From NCBI GenBank assembly GCA_029933395.1, contig JAOZOG010000049.1, positions 1 to 12,173 on the forward strand: a DNA stretch of 12,173 bases, read 5' to 3'. Origin of the DNA: Sulfurovaceae bacterium. Its GTDB lineage: Bacteria > Campylobacterota > Campylobacteria > Campylobacterales > Sulfurovaceae. The position numbers and the translations under genes were made by a program. How positions within the stretch are numbered: position 1 is the first letter of the stretch; every line of letters starts with the position of its first letter. This document shows, piece by piece, positions 1-6,688 of the stretch. The notes below the pieces were generated by a model. It was not told the origin of the DNA and did not search any database. It worked only from the letters and a program-made list of their open reading frames with translations.

Positions 1-10
1 ATAAATTGTT

Positions 11-36
11 GGTGTTGTGAGGGCACAACACCCTAC
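11..36 (-). repeat. REP-like hairpin, left copy (minus strand)
   Basis: Read on the minus strand this is GTAG (36-33), stem GGTGTTGTG, loop CCCT, stem CACAACACC. All 9 base pairs are perfect. It lies on the same strand as mqnD-murB and downstream of the murB stop, so it would be transcribed at the 3' end of that operon. There is no T-run after it, so it is not a classic intrinsic terminator. Confidence 0.7.
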
Positions 37-61
37 GGCAAACGATATATATTGTAACCCA

Positions 62-87
62 GTAGGGTGTTGTCCCCCGACAACACC
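62..87 (+). repeat. REP-like hairpin, right copy (plus strand)
   Basis: Read on the plus strand this is GTAG (62-65), stem GGTGTTGTC, loop CCCC, stem GACAACACC, with 9 perfect base pairs. It differs from the left copy at the closing base pair and one loop base only. It is the copy nearer to the murB stop codon at 135-137. Bases 90-134, between it and murB, show nothing else I can recognise. Confidence 0.7.
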
Positions 88-134
88 AAAATGTCCGGCA
101 CAAAAACCCATTGACTCGCAGGGGAATGATTTTC

Positions 135-911
135 CTAAAGTATCTTAACCTCTTCCTGTAGCTCGACTCCAAACGATTCAAACACTCTCTCCTTCGCCAG
201 ATCCAAAAGATATTTTGCCTCCTCGAAGTTCCCCTTGCCCAGATTGACAAGAAAATTGGCATGTACTTCGCTCCAGGCCATCCCTCCTTCTCTTCTGCCT
301 TTGAGTCCGACTGCTTCGATCAACCGTCCGGCATAGTCATTGGGTGGATTTTTGAATGCCGAGCCGGCACTTGCCTCTTTGGGTTGATTGCTCCTTAATG
401 CAGTCAATTCCAGCAACAGTTCCGGATCAAACCCCTCTTTGATTTCAAACCGTGCGGCCGTGACGATGCCAGGCAGATGGGCAAAACGGTATCCGTGTTC
501 GATCTCGTTGGCAGGGATCCAGTGAGCATCGATTTCGACACTATGCAGGATATTGAGGATCTCATAGGATTTTACACCCGCATTCATCGCCAGCATGCCG
601 CCCACAGTTCCCGGAAGTTTGGCGAAAAACTCGAAACCTGCCAGATTATATTTTCGGGCAAAAGAGACGACACGACCTGTAGGCATCGATGCTCCGATGG
701 TCAAAAATCTTCCATCTGTTTCAATGGTTGCAAAATCCTTTCCCAGCATCATGAGAGGTGGTGGGGTGGGTGAAACGAGAAGATTGTTGGCCCCGGCGAT
801 GAGATAGCGGTTCCCTGGGATATTGTCTCCCTTTTCTATGACCAGGACCTCTTCAGTCTGCCCAATCCTGATACTGGAATATCTGGAAAAATCAATCTGC
901 TTAAAAAACAT
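135..911 (-). CDS. murB: UDP-N-acetylenolpyruvoylglucosamine reductase (MurB)
   Basis: MurB is a cytoplasmic FAD enzyme that uses NADPH to reduce UDP-GlcNAc-enolpyruvate to UDP-MurNAc, the second committed step of peptidoglycan synthesis. The 258-residue product is short, as in other Campylobacterota (many MurB proteins exceed 300). Visible family motifs are the FAD-binding AGANNLLVS (39-47), LPGTVGGMLAMNAG (99-112), YR (141-142), AGSAFKNPP (182-190), with Ser184 matching the catalytic serine, and a C-terminal LQEEVK (251-256) whose Glu matches the conserved catalytic acid. The start ATG at 911-909 follows the mqnD stop codon directly (TAAATG), so translation is probably coupled and both genes share one promoter. 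The stop is TAG at 137-135. Nothing looks broken. Confidence 0.95.
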   Translation of the reverse strand: MFFKQIDFSRYSSIRIGQTEEVLVIEKGDNIPGNRYLIAGANNLLVSPTPPPLMMLGKDFATIETDGRFLTIGASMPTGRVVSFARKYNLAGFEFFAKLPGTVGGMLAMNAGVKSYEILNILHSVEIDAHWIPANEIEHGYRFAHLPGIVTAARFEIKEGFDPELLLELTALRSNQPKEASAGSAFKNPPNDYAGRLIEAVGLKGRREGGMAWSEVHANFLVNLGKGNFEEAKYLLDLAKERVFESFGVELQEEVKIL

Positions 912-1775
912 TTAGCGGCTTCTCAGTGCCTCATATTCGCGTGGAAGAAGATACTCTTCTGTATAGATGGGACACTCCCAGTATCCTTTTTCGTATCCTA
1001 TTTCATAAAGTCTATCCAAAGCCCTGATTTGCAGTGGTGAAAGCTCTACGGATTCATCGGAGGCGTACATGTCAAGATACTTTGCCAGCATCGTGTCAGA
1101 GATACGCACCAGTTTCTCTGCTTCGAGTCTACTGCAGAGCTCCTCTTTTTTGCTGTTGGCGATTTTGACACCCTTGATTAAAATATTCTCTATCTCAAGC
1201 GCACGGTTGAGAGGAAGGCTTCGCCTGATCGCCATCCCTCCCAAAGGCAGAGGCAGTCCCTCTCCGGCCAATTCGACCCAGATGTCCCAGATCTCTTTTT
1301 CGACTTCCAGACTTTCATCAAAATCGAGGATCGATTCGTGGATCAGCACCCCTGCGTCTACTTCACCTTCCGCCACTGCCTTCTCAATCTCCAGAAAATC
1401 CATATAAACCGGCCTGGCATCAGGATAGTAGAGACGGAAGAGCATCGCATTGGTGGTATATTTCCCGGAGAGTGCCACTTTGAAATTGCGTCTGAGCTTT
1501 TTCCTCTTTTGACGGATCAGCTTGGGCCCATACCCCTCACCGAAGCTGACAGCGGTCCTCAGCAGCGCATACTCTTCTTTGATCAGAGGATACATACCGA
1601 AGCTGATGGCGGAGACATCGTAAGTACCTTTCAGTGCTTCGACATTGAGTGTTTCTATATCGAGTCCGATATTTTCGAAGTGATAGTCTTTGGTATCGAC
1701 CCAGCCAAATTTGATTGCATAGTACATAAAAATATCATCTGCATCGGGAGAGTGCGCCAGTTCAATGTTCATCAT
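912..1775 (-). CDS. mqnD: 1,4-dihydroxy-6-naphthoate synthase (futalosine-pathway MqnD)
   Basis: MqnD converts cyclic dehypoxanthine futalosine to 1,4-dihydroxy-6-naphthoate in the alternative (futalosine) menaquinone pathway, which Campylobacterota use in place of the Men pathway. The fold is that of a periplasmic-type solute-binding protein, but there is no signal peptide, so it is cytosolic. Supporting motifs are N-terminal SPDADDIFMYYAI (9-21), in the place of the family's SPxPNDTF; GYGPKL (81-86); SGKYTTNAMLF (103-113), matching the family P/SGxxTT element; and AGVLIHES (141-148), where His146 fits the catalytic histidine. There are two in-frame ATGs, at 1775 and 1772. AGGTGA (1784-1779) lies 3 bases from the first and 6 from the second, so 1772 (286 aa) may be the real start. 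MqnA, a paralogue with the same fold, is the main alternative, but the SPDADD and IHE motifs favour MqnD. Confidence 0.85.
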   Translation of the reverse strand: MMNIELAHSPDADDIFMYYAIKFGWVDTKDYHFENIGLDIETLNVEALKGTYDVSAISFGMYPLIKEEYALLRTAVSFGEGYGPKLIRQKRKKLRRNFKVALSGKYTTNAMLFRLYYPDARPVYMDFLEIEKAVAEGEVDAGVLIHESILDFDESLEVEKEIWDIWVELAGEGLPLPLGGMAIRRSLPLNRALEIENILIKGVKIANSKKEELCSRLEAEKLVRISDTMLAKYLDMYASDESVELSPLQIRALDRLYEIGYEKGYWECPIYTEEYLLPREYEALRSR

Positions 1776-1779
1776 ATGT

Positions 1780-1807
1780 CACCTGGTATTAAGGTGCGCT
1801 AATTCTA
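1780..1807 (-). promoter_or_regulatory. Putative mqnD-murB promoter and leader hairpin
   Basis: On the minus strand TAGAAT (1807-1802) resembles a -10 hexamer about 27 bases before the mqnD start; no convincing -35 is seen. The predicted transcript would begin near 1795. CACCT (1796-1792) can pair with AGGTG (1784-1780), which is the Shine-Dalgarno of mqnD, around a 7-base loop. The promoter call is inferred from sequence resemblance only. Confidence 0.45.
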
Positions 1808-1895
1808 TCGAAAAAGTAATGATTAAACACTTGGAAAAGGAAATATGTCATTTTGAAATGTTTTGAGGGGCTTCATCCAGAAGGAACTAAAATGG

Positions 1896-1904
1896 TGCTA
1901 GAAT
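1896..1904 (+). promoter_or_regulatory. Putative recA promoter (extended -10)
   Basis: TGCTAGAAT is an extended -10 element (TGn followed by TAGAAT), 24 bases before the first possible recA ATG. No good -35 is present at the right distance, which is usual for sigma-70 promoters of Campylobacterota. I saw no LexA-type CTG-N10-CAG box between 1776 and 1928, in keeping with the absence of a classical LexA regulon in this phylum. Confidence 0.5.
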
Positions 1905-1928
1905 TTTACCAAGAAAAAGGATCAAAGG

Positions 1929-2969
1929 ATGACGATGGCAATGGATGCAAACAAGCAAAAAGCACTGGATATGGCAATCAAGCAGATCGACAAGACATTT
2001 GGAAAAGGAACGGTGATGCGTCTGGGCGACAAAGCCTTCGAGCCGATCGAAGCGATCAGTACCGGTTCGCTGGGTTTGGATATGGCACTGGGTATTGGCG
2101 GTATCCCCAGGGGAAGGGTCATTGAAATCTACGGGCCGGAATCTTCAGGGAAAACTACGCTGGCCCTTCAGACGATTGCTTCTGCGCAGTCGGAAGATAT
2201 GGTTTGTGCCTTTATCGATGCAGAGCATGCTCTCGATGTGGTCTATGCCAAAAATCTGGGAGTCGATGTCGACAACCTTCTTGTTTCTCAGCCCGACTTC
2301 GGCGAGCAGGCACTGGACGTACTCGAGACATTGGCACGAAGCGGTGCGGTAGATCTGGTCGTGATCGATTCTGTGGCTGCCCTGACACCAAAAAATGAGA
2401 TCGAAGGAGATATGGGAGATACCCATGTGGGACTTCAGGCACGGTTGATGTCCCAGGCTCTGCGTAAATTGACAGCGATTTTGCACAAGATGAATACGAC
2501 AGTGATCTTTATCAACCAGATTCGTATGAAAATTGGAATGATGGGGTACGGATCTCCTGAAACAACAACGGGAGGCAATGCCCTCAAGTTTTACTCTTCG
2601 GTACGGATAGATGTACGGCGTATCGCTACACTCAAGCAGGGGGAGTCGTCCATAGGAAACCGGGTCAAGGCAAAAATTGTCAAAAACAAAGTCTCACCCC
2701 CATTCAGGCAGGCTGAATTTGACATTATGTTCGGAGAGGGGATATCTCAGGAGGGTGAACTGATCGATTATGGTGTCAAGCTCGATATTATCGACAAGTC
2801 AGGCGCCTGGTTCAGCTATGGGGAGCAAAAACTCGGACAGGGCAAAGAGAATGCCAAGGCTGTCATCAAGGAGGATCCGGAACTCTATGCGGAAATTGAG
2901 GCGAAGATCAAAGAGGCGCTGGGTGTTGGAAATATGCTGACAATAGACACCAAAGAGATTGAAAGCTGA
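1929..2969 (+). CDS. recA: RecA recombinase
   Basis: RecA is an ATP-dependent DNA strand-exchange protein for homologous recombination and repair; it forms filaments on single-stranded DNA. It has 346 residues, the normal length. Motifs are Walker A GPESSGKT (69-76), catalytic Glu99 in DAEHALD, Walker B LVVID (143-147), the L1/L2 DNA-binding loops with GMMGYGSPETTTGG (203-216), and the family signature ALKFYSSVRID (218-228). The start is uncertain. ATG 1929 has AAAAAGG 8 bases upstream. ATG 1935 (MAMDANKQ) has AAAGG 6 bases upstream and gives an N-terminus nearer to the Campylobacter and Helicobacter proteins as I recall them. The gene has its own promoter and a terminator-like hairpin, so it is probably monocistronic. 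mqnD is divergent on its left. Confidence 0.98.
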   Translation: MTMAMDANKQKALDMAIKQIDKTFGKGTVMRLGDKAFEPIEAISTGSLGLDMALGIGGIPRGRVIEIYGPESSGKTTLALQTIASAQSEDMVCAFIDAEHALDVVYAKNLGVDVDNLLVSQPDFGEQALDVLETLARSGAVDLVVIDSVAALTPKNEIEGDMGDTHVGLQARLMSQALRKLTAILHKMNTTVIFINQIRMKIGMMGYGSPETTTGGNALKFYSSVRIDVRRIATLKQGESSIGNRVKAKIVKNKVSPPFRQAEFDIMFGEGISQEGELIDYGVKLDIIDKSGAWFSYGEQKLGQGKENAKAVIKEDPELYAEIEAKIKEALGVGNMLTIDTKEIES

Positions 2970-2999
2970 TCTTCGGCTATTGCCAAAAATGCTACACGC

Positions 3000-3032
3000 T
3001 GGGCAGATCGAAGGGTATGCCCATTTCTTTTT
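3000..3032 (+). terminator. Probable rho-independent terminator of recA
   Basis: TGGGCA (3000-3005) pairs with TGCCCA (3018-3023) around a 12-base loop and is followed by TTTCTTTTT (3024-3032). It starts 31 bases after the recA stop codon. The stem is only 6 bp and the loop is large, so its efficiency is uncertain. Placement and T-run are right for an intrinsic terminator. Confidence 0.5.
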
Positions 3033-3098
3033 AAAACACTCCACTTATAATTTTCATTATTCATTTTCTTCAGCACGATAATTTAGGGTTAATTTCGC

Positions 3099-3127
3099 TA
3101 AAATGAAATATTAAATTTCTAAAGGAG
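3099..3127 (+). promoter_or_regulatory. Putative eno promoter -10 and strong ribosome binding site
   Basis: TAAAAT (3099-3104) follows a T-rich stretch (3081-3096), the usual appearance of Campylobacterota sigma-70 promoters that lack a clear -35. AAAGGAG (3121-3127) lies 6 bases before the eno ATG at 3134 and is a strong Shine-Dalgarno, fitting a highly expressed gene. Confidence 0.5.
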
Positions 3128-3133
3128 AGCGTA

Positions 3134-4402
3134 ATGGTTTATATTGACGATATTGTAGCTGACGAAGTGATGGACAGTAGAGGAAATCCAACTGTCCGGG
3201 CAACGGTTCGCCTGAGTGATGGAACGGTAGCCAATGCCATCGTCCCAAGTGGAGCCAGTACCGGCAAGAGAGAAGCGCTGGAGATGCGTGACGGAGGCAG
3301 CCGCTTTATGGGAAAAGGGGTATTGAATGCTTGCGAAAATGTCAATACACAGATTGCCGACACACTGTTGGGTCTGAGCCCCTTCAATCAGGCTGAAATT
3401 GATTTGACAATGAAAGAGCTCGATGGTACAGACAATTACGCCAACCTGGGTGCGAATGCCGTCCTGGGCGTCTCTATGGCAGTAGCCAGGGCGGCTGCAC
3501 AGAGCCTTGGCTTGCCACTCTATCGCTATCTTGGCGGATCCAATGCAGTAACGATGCCGGTTCCTATGCTCAATATCATCAATGGTGGTGAGCATGCCAA
3601 CAATTCGGTCGACTTCCAGGAGTATATGATTATGCCTGTAGGATTTGATAAATTTTCTGATGGGCTGCGGGCCAGTGCCGAAGTCTATCATCATCTCAAG
3701 AAGATTATCGATGAGATGGGTGAGAGTACGGCAGTCGGTGACGAGGGTGGTTTTGCACCAAATCTCAAAAGTAACGAAGAGCCTATCACTATCATTATGG
3801 AAGCGATCGAAAAGGCAGGCTATATCGCAGGTACAGAGATCGCCATTGCCATGGATGTCGCTGCGAGTGAATTGACCAACGAAGCAGGCAACTATGTGCT
3901 GAAGTCTGAAAGCCGCGAACTCAGCAGCGCGGAACTCACGCAATACTATGTCGATCTCTGTGACAAATATCCGATTGTTTCCATCGAAGATGGTTTGAGC
4001 GAAGATGACTGGGATGGCTGGAAAGGACTCACTGAGGCACTGGGCGATAGAATCCAGTTGGTTGGAGATGATCTTTTCGTGACAAATGTGGCTATTTTGG
4101 ATGAGGGAATAGAAAAGGGCATTGCCAACTCTATTCTGATCAAGCCCAATCAGATCGGTACAGTTTCCGAAACGATGCAGACGGTCAGACTGGCACAGAG
4201 AAGCGGGTACAGCTGTGTCATGAGCCACCGCTCCGGAGAGAGCGAGGATGCTTTTATTGCCGATTTTGCCGTTGCGTTGAATACCGGAGAGATCAAAACA
4301 GGATCGACAGCCAGAAGTGACAGAATTGCCAAGTACAATAGGCTGCTGGAGATCGAAAGAGAGCTGGGCCAATTTGAGTATCTCGGTGCTTCACTCTTTT
4401 AG
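3134..4402 (+). CDS. eno: Enolase (2-phosphoglycerate dehydratase)
   Basis: Enolase interconverts 2-phosphoglycerate and phosphoenolpyruvate with Mg2+ in glycolysis and gluconeogenesis. The 422 residues match the family length. Motifs are the mobile loop SGASTGKREALEMRD (39-53), GGEHANNSVDFQEYMIMP (151-168), GDEGGFAPN (202-210) with general acid Glu204, metal ligands Asp241 (AMDVAASE), Glu285 (SIEDGLSEDDW) and Asp312 (VGDDLFVTN), catalytic Lys337 in SILIKPNQIG (333-342), and the signature SHRSGESEDAF (364-374) with GEIKTGS (385-391). All catalytic residues are in place. It is the first gene of a plus-strand unit with the FtsB/DivIC-like gene (23-base gap) and the exported protein. The grouping with recA is characteristic of Campylobacterota. 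Confidence 0.98.
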   Translation: MVYIDDIVADEVMDSRGNPTVRATVRLSDGTVANAIVPSGASTGKREALEMRDGGSRFMGKGVLNACENVNTQIADTLLGLSPFNQAEIDLTMKELDGTDNYANLGANAVLGVSMAVARAAAQSLGLPLYRYLGGSNAVTMPVPMLNIINGGEHANNSVDFQEYMIMPVGFDKFSDGLRASAEVYHHLKKIIDEMGESTAVGDEGGFAPNLKSNEEPITIIMEAIEKAGYIAGTEIAIAMDVAASELTNEAGNYVLKSESRELSSAELTQYYVDLCDKYPIVSIEDGLSEDDWDGWKGLTEALGDRIQLVGDDLFVTNVAILDEGIEKGIANSILIKPNQIGTVSETMQTVRLAQRSGYSCVMSHRSGESEDAFIADFAVALNTGEIKTGSTARSDRIAKYNRLLEIERELGQFEYLGASLF

Positions 4403-4425
4403 TCGTATCAGAAGGTAGTTGGAAC

Positions 4426-4686
4426 TTGGCAGAGAAAAGGGCGCAGAGAGTAGGGGATATCCTTGGCCTCTCTGCCCGTGTGTTCGTTGTGACAGCCTTG
4501 GTGATGATACTCTTTGGTGTTTATGTGGGGGCATTGATGTACGGTGAAAATTCACTCTCCGTACTCAACCAGCTGAAGCAGCAAAAAAAAGATTTGCTGG
4601 CAGAAGCCAGCAGGCTGAAAAGTGAGAATCAGCGACTACAAAAAGAGTTTTTCGAGTTGAAACAGTTAGAGGGAGGGGAGGAGTAG
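4426..4686 (+). CDS. FtsB/DivIC-like septum formation protein
   Basis: This 86-residue bitopic membrane protein has a short basic cytoplasmic N-terminus (1-17), one transmembrane segment (about 18-39, VFVVTALVMILFGVYVGALM) and a coiled coil outside (about 43-80) ending in LKSENQRLQKEFFELKQL. This is the layout of FtsB/DivIC-family divisome proteins, which link FtsQ/DivIB and FtsL and help activate septal peptidoglycan synthesis. The same slot after eno holds a similar small gene in Helicobacter and Campylobacter as I recall (HP0155, Cj1671c). Translation appears to start at TTG (4426), with AGAAGG (4410-4415) 10 bases upstream, because no ATG precedes the transmembrane helix in this frame. 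It ends 2 bases before the next gene. The family call is strong; the exact divisome role is inferred. Confidence 0.8.
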   Translation: MAEKRAQRVGDILGLSARVFVVTALVMILFGVYVGALMYGENSLSVLNQLKQQKKDLLAEASRLKSENQRLQKEFFELKQLEGGEE

Positions 4687-4688
4687 AT

Positions 4689-5495
4689 ATGCATAAAAAA
4701 GGTTTTATAATCGTGATTGCGGCAATGGTATCTGGTGCCTATGCATCGGAAAATCCATTTGCAGTCGCAAAAAATATCCAAAAGATAGAGCAGGAAGAGA
4801 GTGCTTTGCTGCAGGCATTGCAAAAAGAGCAGAAGCAGTTGGAGAGTGATGAGGATGAGTTGCTCGATGAGATGGCTGATGATAATGCCTCCAGCAAAGA
4901 TACTTCTCCTGCGGAAGAGAAAAAAGCAGAGAAAGAGTCTGTTGCCAGTGAAAAGAGACAGGAGACAGCCGAACCTGTAGAGGAGGAGAAGCCGCCTGCC
5001 GTCAAAGAGACCCCCAGTGAGCCTGTCGCTGCGTCCAAAGAATCATCATCGGACAAACCGGAGAGAGTGACGAATGAGCCTGAAGGGAAGGTGCCGCAGG
5101 CGGAAAAGCCAAAGGATACTGTGCCTGTAGAACAGCCAAAGAAAGCAGAAGAGGCCAAAGAGCAACCAAAGCAGCCTGCAGCTGACAGCGCAGCAAAAAA
5201 AGCGGAAACAGTCAAAACGAATAACACCAAACCTGTGACATCAGACGAGAAAAAGAGCGTAGTGCCTGCTGTAGAGAAAACAGAAAAGGCAGCGCCGGAA
5301 CCACTCGAGAAGCAGATCGAAGCAGTCGATAAAAAAATCAAGGAACTTGAGAAGAAGCTGGATGCGACAAAGACAGGTACCTCCGACAATGCCGAAGGAT
5401 CCAATGCGAATTCAGAAGAGACAGAGAGTTCCGGGAGCAAAGAGAGTACACTGGAGCAGGAGCTCCAGGAAGCAATCAGGAGCGTTCAGGATTGA
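4689..5495 (+). CDS. Exported coiled-coil, Glu/Lys/Pro-rich low-complexity protein
   Basis: The product has 268 residues. A Sec signal peptide is clear (1-19, cleavage likely after AYA, before SENPF). A predicted coiled coil (about 28-62) is followed by a long charged stretch rich in Glu, Lys, Pro, Ala and Ser (about 66-203), a second coiled coil (204-230, EKQIEAVDKKIKELEKKL) and a polar tail. It is probably periplasmic and extended, in the style of TolA-type spacer regions. The slot after eno and the FtsB-like gene, and the ENPF motif after the signal peptide, match the AMIN-domain proteins found there in Helicobacter and Campylobacter (recollection: HP0156, Cj1670c), yet I see no AMIN-like beta-rich domain. 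A strong GGAGGAG (4677-4683) lies 5 bases before ATG. Function unknown; an envelope or division role is only suggested by context. Confidence 0.75.
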   Translation: MHKKGFIIVIAAMVSGAYASENPFAVAKNIQKIEQEESALLQALQKEQKQLESDEDELLDEMADDNASSKDTSPAEEKKAEKESVASEKRQETAEPVEEEKPPAVKETPSEPVAASKESSSDKPERVTNEPEGKVPQAEKPKDTVPVEQPKKAEEAKEQPKQPAADSAAKKAETVKTNNTKPVTSDEKKSVVPAVEKTEKAAPEPLEKQIEAVDKKIKELEKKLDATKTGTSDNAEGSNANSEETESSGSKESTLEQELQEAIRSVQD

Positions 5496-5515
5496 TTGGA
5501 GGATCCGCTTGGATT

Positions 5516-6688
5516 CTAACTTCCACCCAACTCCTTTTGGGTGCCTGCCCTGTTCTGAAGTAGTTTGATCGTAGTCATAGAGATCAGAATTTCGAAGAGA
5601 CTGGCCAGAATAAGCTGGTAGTAGCTGAGAAGGTCGATTAAATGGGTTTCGTACCCGATTGTTGCAACCGCGATTAGAAGTGTCAAGGGCATCGACAGTG
5701 ACATCCCCACAAGCAGAGCATTCCTCGAACCATCGATTTTTTTCAGCACAAAAGCGGCCAGGAGCCGTATCAGGATCATCAGAAAGGTGATAAGCACTGC
5801 TCCGGAGACAACCCCCTGCAAAGCGAGCGCACTCAGGTCAAATGATGCGCCGACGTGGATAAAGAAGAGGGGTACAAGGAATCCAAATCCCAGGCTCGAC
5901 ATCTTCTCTTCCAGCTTTTTTTCGTGGTGAAAAAAAGCGGAGATGGCTACTCCGGCGATAAACGCTCCCAGGGCAAGCTCCAGTTTCAATGTCAGCATAA
6001 TAGCGATCAAAACAAAGAAGAGTGACATTGCCAATCGAATATCCTGATCCGAAGTATCGAACCGGGGCATCAGTTTCGTCTTGAGTTCGGGATACCACCA
6101 GAAAAGGAGGTGCAGGAAGCGGTAGAGAAGAAAAATCACGGCCATAAAAGCCAGCAGGTAACCCATTTTTATCCAGAGCTCCCAGCCAAACCCAATCGTA
6201 CTGGCTGCATCAAGAATCGTCAATCCGGCGATACTGACAATTTCACCCAGAACCCCCACGATAAATGCAAGCCGAAGCCAGGACTGATCCTTGCCGTAGA
6301 CTTTGGAGAGGGAAGCAAGCAGGCCGATAGAGATCAGGGGAAGTGAGACGGTAATGATAGCACTGAGACTGAAAAGCCATCCGCTGATCAGCGCAAGCAG
6401 ACTCATAATGACAATAAAGAGCAGTGACTTTCGGATGAGAGATCGCGGGCTGTTGAGAATCTGTTTGAGATCGACTTCCATTCCGGCGAGGAACATGAGA
6501 TAGAGGAAGCCAACCTCGGCGATCATTTTGAAAAAGTCGTGGTGCTCTATCAGCCCGATATAGGCAAAAAGGGAACCCAGAACGATTTCGACCGGAGGTG
6601 TCGGAATCCGGATTATTTTGGCAATGAAGGGACTTGACCAGATCAGCAGTGAAAGGGTCAGGATGAGGGTGATGCCGCTGTCAGCCAC
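5516..6688 (-). CDS. CPA2-type cation/proton antiporter (KefB/NapA-like membrane domain)
   Basis: This 390-residue inner-membrane protein has about 11-13 hydrophobic segments and covers only the Na+/H+-exchanger transmembrane domain; it has no C-terminal RCK/TrkA-N domain, unlike KefB or KefC. Family features are PxxEIVLGSLFAYIGL (32-46), FLYLMFLAGMEVDL (61-74), GAFIAGVAIS (241-250) and LVPLFFIHVGASFDLSAL (271-288). Such proteins exchange Na+ or K+ for H+ in pH and salt homeostasis. At the ion-binding position, where CPA2 proteins normally show Asp in ND, DD or QD, this one reads GVLGEIVSIAGL with Glu149. The start is GTG at 6688-6686, overlapping the bioB stop by 8 bases; no clear Shine-Dalgarno is seen, suggesting translational coupling. 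It ends 20 bases from the convergent exported-protein gene. Substrate cannot be told from sequence. Confidence 0.85.
   Translation of the reverse strand: MADSGITLILTLSLLIWSSPFIAKIIRIPTPPVEIVLGSLFAYIGLIEHHDFFKMIAEVGFLYLMFLAGMEVDLKQILNSPRSLIRKSLLFIVIMSLLALISGWLFSLSAIITVSLPLISIGLLASLSKVYGKDQSWLRLAFIVGVLGEIVSIAGLTILDAASTIGFGWELWIKMGYLLAFMAVIFLLYRFLHLLFWWYPELKTKLMPRFDTSDQDIRLAMSLFFVLIAIMLTLKLELALGAFIAGVAISAFFHHEKKLEEKMSSLGFGFLVPLFFIHVGASFDLSALALQGVVSGAVLITFLMILIRLLAAFVLKKIDGSRNALLVGMSLSMPLTLLIAVATIGYETHLIDLLSYYQLILASLFEILISMTTIKLLQNRAGTQKELGGS
5524..5543. terminator. Hairpin at a convergent gene junction, possible terminator
   Basis: CACCCAA (5524-5530) pairs with TTGGGTG (5537-5543), a perfect 7-bp stem with a 6-base loop. 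It sits inside the last codons of the antiporter gene and 29 bases past the stop of the plus-strand gene. No T-run follows on either strand, so it is at best a weak or rho-assisted bidirectional signal. Confidence 0.25.

Larger units (their letters stand above)
9..89. repeat. REP-like pair in inverted orientation (BIME-like element)
   Basis: Two arms of 28 bases (9-36 and 62-89) are inverted copies of each other with three mismatches, separated by a 25-base AT-rich spacer containing GATATATATT. Each arm is itself a perfect 9-bp hairpin with a 4-base loop, preceded on its own strand by GTAG. The GTAG tetranucleotides face the spacer. The innermost base pair differs between the arms (G-C in one, C-G in the other), so the stem is kept by a compensatory change. 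GTAG followed by a hairpin is the known layout of REP sequences mobilised by Y1 REP-associated transposases (TnpA-REP/RAYT). The pair lies just past the murB stop codon, a usual place for such elements, and could protect or end the transcript. No transposase lies in the window. A MITE with terminal inverted repeats is the alternative. Confidence 0.75.

Noticed and set aside
1776..1928. Possible SOS/LexA box before recA
   Set aside because: I looked for CTG-N10-CAG and related palindromes in the recA upstream region and found no convincing match.
1853..2125. 90-residue open frame beginning upstream of recA in another frame
   Set aside because: It overlaps the recA promoter and the start of recA, has low-quality composition and no recognisable motif.
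3119..4372. 417-residue open frame on the minus strand covering the whole enolase gene
   Set aside because: Enolase on the plus strand has all its motifs; the antisense product has no recognisable domain, no ribosome binding site and an implausible composition. It is a by-product of the codon pattern in eno.
4739..5440. 233-residue Ser/Phe/Ala-rich open frame opposite the exported low-complexity gene
   Set aside because: Its composition is what the reverse complement of Glu/Lys/Ala-rich codons gives. The plus-strand gene has a strong ribosome binding site and a signal peptide.
5496..5515. Remnant of an AMIN domain after the exported protein
   Set aside because: Only 20 bases separate this gene from the intact convergent antiporter gene, and the other frames across 5347-5568 show no AMIN-like sequence, so no frameshifted remnant is supported.
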